Assembly: GCA_963930655.1 (NCBI GenBank)
Contig: OZ005604.1
Span: 17,556,001-17,620,000, forward strand
Length of the DNA: 64,000 nucleotides
Direction of reading: 5' to 3'
Origin: Myrica gale
Lineage: Eukaryota > Streptophyta > Magnoliopsida > Fagales > Myricaceae
Shown: one piece after another, positions 58,706 to 64,000 of the stretch
Position numbering within the stretch: the stretch's first letter is position 1
How the letters are laid out: every line of letters begins with the position of its first letter
Position numbers and translations under genes: made by a program
Notes under the pieces: generated by a model
The model's input: only the letters and a program-made list of their open reading frames with translations
Databases searched by the model: none
Told to the model about the DNA's origin: nothing

Positions 58706-61700
58706 AGTGTCATTGTTGGTTGCATGCTAGTAGCAAATTTTGCTTTCCATTTGATCTAGAGGTTTCTTATAGGGGATTTTGTCCTTTATAAAATGGCTTG
58801 TTGAGTAACAGATGAAGAGGTGGATAGGTTCAAGTTGATTCATGTTAGACATGTAGTAAATATCATTCAAAGAACAGTTTTTCAAGCCAAATTGCTCCTT
58901 TGTCATCACAGATTTTTTTTTAATTACGACGCAGATATTTTTCTTCTGGCTAATACTCATTTTCTTATCTCCGAGCAGTTAGTTGGACAAGAACCTAAAA
59001 CAAATTCTTTTTCTACACACTGATTATGCTCTTAGTGCTACGTAATAACTGCAGCAAATATATAATTATTATGATTTTCTACTTTGAATCGATTACGAGT
59101 TCTTCAACTGAGGGGTAACTTCCTGCCATCTTGTTAAATTTCTGTTAGTAAAAAATTATTTACTATTTGCTCCTGATTTTTCACAATCAAGATCACTTCA
59201 TTTCTTTCTCTCTATGTTGATTTGTTTCTTTATTTTTATTAGAGACCTCAAAAAATGCAGTGTTTGCTTAGGATCCTTGTATAGGCTAAATCAAAGTTCT
59301 AACAACTTTTGGGATATATTTATCCAAGAAACTCTTTTACTAAATCTTGCTTAACCTAGATTTTTTATTATTATTCAGAGCATGATTTGCCCTCAATTGT
59401 TGCTTTGTGTGTGAAAGTTGCTTTGAAGAATATGAATATCTTTCAATTCCAAATTCATAGAACATAGAGAAAATAAATTACAAATGCATTCCCAGTAACC
59501 TCTTTCTTTTGTGTGACTAAGGAATCATAATCGATTTCATAAATTTATGGAGTTCAAAAAATAATTTATTTATCTTATTATTTAATCACGGATTTCGTAT
59601 TCTTGTCAAAAGAAAAAGGGGAAGAAAAATAGACAGTTGTGGTAGTAACCAAAAAAGGTAAGAAAGACAACCCCTAGTGGCATTAAGACCACAACCATCA
59701 GAATCATTTGCAATTTATTCTAAAGTTTTAGAATTAAATAGGGAATTAACTTAAATTAGATCATCAAGAGTGATTTGTGTAATATGATGGGAGGTGACTG
59801 GATGAATGATTGCATGGTAGTGTACATCGAGCAAGAAGTTTTTAAAACTGTTGAGAACGAAACCATTTTGCAACACTTTCAGAAGATGTAAACTCGTAGG
59901 ATCCAATTGTTACATCTCAGTCGCAGTTCATAGTACGATACATGTATTTCAATATTTTTAATACTTTTAATCCTTAATTTTCAACATTGTAACTCTAAAA
60001 CAATTTTTTGCATTACGAAAGGGAAATTTTTTTTTTTGTCATTTCGTCTTTAAAGTTCACCACCCTTAGATTTTAATTTTGGTATAGCGATCGCCTATAT
60101 GGGCATGAACTTGATCCATGGGAGGGAATAATAGGAAATATTAGGATATTCGTGTGGCAAGGACAAGTATTCCCCTTGTTCAACATCCCAATCGAGTATT
60201 TTTTAAGACAAGAACCATGCACATAAAGTAAAAGATGCCTTTCAGATCTAATGGACTCGATACCACAACCAACCTTACTACGGAAATCTTCTGAGTGCTT
60301 TCTCCTCCCGCAACTTGGTCGGAAAATTGAGTGTTTTTTCATATGATGAACTTGATGCCACGCCCAACCTTACTATGAAAAACTTGACTACTTTATACTA
60401 CCTTTGGCAAAGGGAGTGCTTAATTTCTGCCACCACTTCAAAGGGTTGTTTCTTTCTCTCCTAAATCTCTTCGTGTAAATGTGTGTTCAGAAGTCTGAAG
60501 TGAATGACATTTCAACACCAACCAAAGTCCTCTGAACTCTGGTTCATAATAGTCGAAGAGATTTAAACAACTATATCTAATTATGACAACAAAAAAGAAG
60601 TTCAGGTCCTAATGCTTCGGTCGTCTTAACATAGAGTTCTCTAATGCTATCAACACATTATGTTTCTTTCTCTTAGCTGAACCATTAATATATTGACTAA
60701 ATACATCTGGAACATTGATGAAATTCATTACTATGTTGTAGTATTATAATCCTACGTTAGGAATGAAACGTCCTTTTCTCGGCCACATCGTCCAACACCT
60801 AACCCACCCAAGAACGTTATGCAGCGCATCAATATGGGATTTCGGTGGCCACCACTTCAGACCTAGAAGTACTACTAAGGGAGCGGTACTGATAAGTGTG
60901 GATGGCAAACTGCATAATATGTATTATAGTTTTTATGGAAAAAGAATTCTTGATCATGAGTAAATGCGCATTGTTTGTTTGGTGGGAAACAAAAATGGCA
61001 AGAACGTCAAAGTTTGCTGTCACACTAGGAATTGATTAACATGGACTCTCTCACTCTTGGAAGATTAAACAGGCCGGCGCCATTACGTTTCTGGTAGCCA
61101 TTCCTTTTCAGCCTCCACTACCGACGTCGTATCATCAACTCTTAAGATCAGGGTTTCCACCACTAATTATCATCACCGTTGCAGAGGTTCAGCCACAAGT
61201 TGCGTTTTTCCACCTTTGGCCCAGCATTAAGTTTCCGTTTTGATATCAAATATGCTTTCGTTTTTTTCTGATAATTAAGGACACATTTATTTATAGCAGT
61301 CGTTAATTTGACTACAACATTAATAATAAATTAGTTATTCCGGCCATTCTCCGTTACATCATTCCGAAAAAAGCTGATCCACACTTTTGAAACTATGTGA
61401 TCACCAATAAAAAGTAGCATTATATATCGTATTAAATATAAATATAATTTTATAAAATAATAAAATAAATTTTAAAATCACAATTGCCACTAATAAGAGT
61501 GAATCACATATATAAAATAATAATAAAATTACAAAAACAAGAGAAAAATGATAAGAATTACGATATAAAGAGAAAAAAAAATCAAAAAATTGATACATAA
61601 ATACTTTATAGAGTCTTCACATAAATACTTTATATTGTAATCTTAATTTTTCATATAGTAGAATTTGGTGGCATAGGTGTCCTACTGAAACCACGTAAAT

Positions 61701-63693
61701 TTTTGTATCAATTTTCTCTTACTCAGCTCTCTTTCAATTCTATTCATGCACCGGCCGACAATTACATAACAAATTATTAATTATGTAAAAAACTTAATAG
61801 ATAAAAGATAGCGATACACGTTATAATTATGTCAACTGGTGTGGTTGTGTGTGTGTGTTTTTTGGCATCGACAGACGCTAGCTATGATCCATCTATCCTA
61901 CACCCTTATACCATTACACGTGGGAACAAGCTAGGGGCCCAACCCAGCCATGCCCGTCCCAAAATAACCTGCTCCCGATCCGAGTCCCGAGTCCGAACCT
62001 ATTGATTGACCTAGTGAAGATGAAGCGCCCAGATTTGGCCGCGAACCTGATCAATATGGTTTGGAATCACGGAGTCGGTTGTTTCTCTGATCAGCCCGAT
62101 CGACGATCATCCTCAGTTTAATTAGCTAATTATTGAGAATTATGGATCTCATGATGTCTTTAATCAATATTACGATGGTTCTAAGGGATCACAAGTACCG
62201 CACGTGATATTTGACTTTAGGATCGAATTGTTTCTATATTTACACACAACAGCTATATTGTACAATTTCAGACATGTCTGCACCACTGAAGGCCGCTGTA
62301 TTTCATTAGTGATGGAATGAATATTAACTTGAAGTCGGTGTAATATTAAATAATCATAGTGTAAGAAGATACATATATATATGATAGGGAGGCCTTAATT
62401 TGAGTCCATTTATTAAGCTGTTTGGTAATACACGGTGTCAGAATAGTTGCATATATAAATCCAAATGATGATGGGTCAGAAAATTGATTGGCTTTGGGGC
62501 TACCAACAATCTTATAAACATACACTGTTCCATCGAAAATTACATAAGATCAGCCAAAAAATATAAGAATTAATACAAAAAAATTAAGCATTTGAGATCA
62601 CAGCTTTACGTTTATATTTGAAACTAATTGATTAGTTAATTAGTTGACGGCAAACCCAGGGGCGACAAAAATGTTAGTACGTACGGGGATAGTCAACGAT
62701 CCATTTGATTGTAATTAAGATTTTCATGGTGATTATTAACACTTCAAACTGACAGCTACCAATTGGTAGTTGTTTAAGTACGTACCCTCTTAGTCAACAA
62801 CCCATTCGATGGTAATTCAGATTATAATTGTGATTAACCTTTAGAAATGACAGCTACAAAACCCACCTGTTAATTTGACATCAACGTCGACCATTAATGT
62901 GAGAAGAGAGAGAGAGAGACGAGGTGTACAAAGAAATGGTCCACGCAATAATCAATTAGCAGCCACGATCAGGTACTACTAGAGGTATCATAAAATGAAG
63001 CATTGATGCATGCGAATCCAGCCATTAAAATTATTCTAAGAATATTATACTTTACATATGTTCTCTCTTAATTTACCCAAGTCGGTGTTTATAAAATTTT
63101 GACTATGGACACAGCTTTGAAAGTTTAATATATATATACCTCTGTGGCGGACCAAGGATATTAAATATATCTGCCAACTTCCCAAATATTCTTGAAATTT
63201 TTATTTATTTGGATAAGAAACTAGTGCTGTCTTCAGCTGATCATCAAAAATAGACTTCCGGCCGGTACAAAGTAGAAAAGTGGCCCATTGACCCATACTA
63301 TATATTTTTCTTGGTAACGTTATTATGAAGATCTCAATAGGTGATCCTCTCCACTTCTCAACTATAGGTTATCTGGTTATGTATGTTATTTAAAGATATT
63401 GCATGTTTGTTAGGTGTTGAACTGTTTGGTACTCGAGAACTTTTCCGTCAAAGATCATAATTTCTTCTCCCTAGCTACTCTAATATATATTAACTCCTAC
63501 CTTGTCGGCCTATATATATGCAAATAGTCATAATTAATATTTATTTAGGTCATCGTTTTGGAGATTATTGACCACAACTTTTGTCAAATCTTGAAGATAT
63601 ATATAATTTCTATCGTGTAGCCCCTCTAGAAGTTATGATCACTTTGAATTTACTACACCGAATTGCTTTATATATATATATATATATGAAGCT
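58706..63693. other. Long AT-rich gene-poor region
   Basis: No gene, RNA or transposon border was recognised in about 5 kb. Two imperfect copies of a CCAACCTTACTA(C/T)G..AAA word lie near 60268 and 60366. A frame at 60763-60963 on the plus strand has no recognised motif. Confidence 0.4.
62677..62857. repeat. Diverged tandem duplication of about 100 bp
   Basis: Two units begin GTACGTAC (62677 and 62778), contain TAGTCAAC..CCATT(T/C)GAT and end GACAGCTAC (62760 and 62857). They differ at many positions between. Confidence 0.85.
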
Positions 63694-63702
63694 GGAAAAG
63701 GA

Positions 63703-63956
63703 GGAAACGGATTCCCTCCGAAGGAGGGAATTCCGAAGGCCACCAAAGAGAAGGTGGGGATTAAAAACAAAACAAGTTCATGATTGAGATAAGTACACAT
63801 TATTTAATGAATAGAAATATTGAACTATAAATTATCTCTAATTTTTTTTCATTAAATGATGTGTACTTCTCTCAACCGTTGATTTTATTTGTTTTTAATC
63901 CCCACCTTCTCTTTGGTGGCCTTCGGAATTCCCTTCTTTGGAGGGAATCCGCTCCC
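63703..63956. mobile_element. Long-TIR MULE-type MITE with 9-bp target duplication
   Basis: The 254-bp foldback element is flanked by GGAAAAGGA (63694-63702 and 63957-63965), exact on both sides. The left arm starts GGAAACGGATTCCCTCC. The right arm, reversed, starts GGGAGCGGATTCCCTCC. They agree through ...GAATTCCGAAGGCCACC and ...AAGGTGGGGATTAAAAACAA with about five mismatches over 70 bases, then more loosely to about 115. A 9-bp duplication with long inverted arms is typical of Mutator-like elements. Confidence 0.92.
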
Positions 63957-64000
63957 GGAAAAGGATGGGTCAAGAGAAAATTATACAATAATATCGTAGG

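Noticed and set aside
60073..60342. 89-codon minus-strand frame
   Set aside because: No motif, splice context or start context; overlaps imperfect short repeats.
63143..63160. TGTGGCGGACCAAGGAT as another Tip100 terminus
   Set aside because: Only a partial match to the terminal motif, with no second end or duplication in the rest of the window.

Overview
The window looks like nuclear DNA of a eudicot, probably a woody one. Its genes have many GT-AG introns, the intergenic DNA is AT-rich, and it is crowded with plant-type transposons (copia, L1-type LINE, hAT, CACTA, MULE and Harbinger MITEs). I see no prokaryotic features, tRNAs, rRNAs or CRISPR arrays. The species cannot be named from sequence alone.

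Three recognisable host genes lie on the minus strand in one block. They are an OSCA1/CSC1-type calcium-permeable osmosensing channel (16.4-24.4 kb, 11 coding exons, 769 aa, intact), a UFD1-domain zinc-finger protein like PRLI-interacting factor K (28.2-31.0 kb, 3 exons, 570 aa, intact), and a LysM receptor kinase of the CERK1/NFR1/LYK3 class (42.3-55.7 kb, 11 exons). From memory, Arabidopsis splits this order over two duplicated segments (At4g15420/At4g15430 and At3g21620/CERK1 At3g21630), so the window appears to keep the ancestral arrangement. The kinase carries a YAQ motif like the symbiotic receptor NFR1. Its reading frame closes only if the small exon 2 is skipped.

Left flank (0-16 kb): an isolated ARP9-like exon, an orphan terminal exon, a CACTA element carrying only a TNPA-like (Transposase_24) gene, a LINE of about 4.1 kb whose endonuclease segment is inverted, a hAT MITE with an exact 8-bp duplication, and a degenerate hAT element that sits in a LINE remnant and itself holds a second hAT.

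Middle (31-42 kb): a hAT-Tip100-like element that captured two exons of an IST1-like gene, degenerate repeats, a LINE insertion, and a long-LTR retrotransposon remnant. Inside the LysM kinase gene, intron 3 holds a 5.8-kb copia element with its own nested LINE, and intron 5 holds a solo LTR. Right flank (56-64 kb): Harbinger-like MITEs, a LINE RNase H fragment, a partial hAT end, a long gene-poor AT-rich stretch and a MULE-type MITE with arms of about 70 bp or more.

Exon borders were placed by hand from GT/AG signals, protein-family similarity and phase bookkeeping. Arabidopsis names and family assignments are recalled, not searched.
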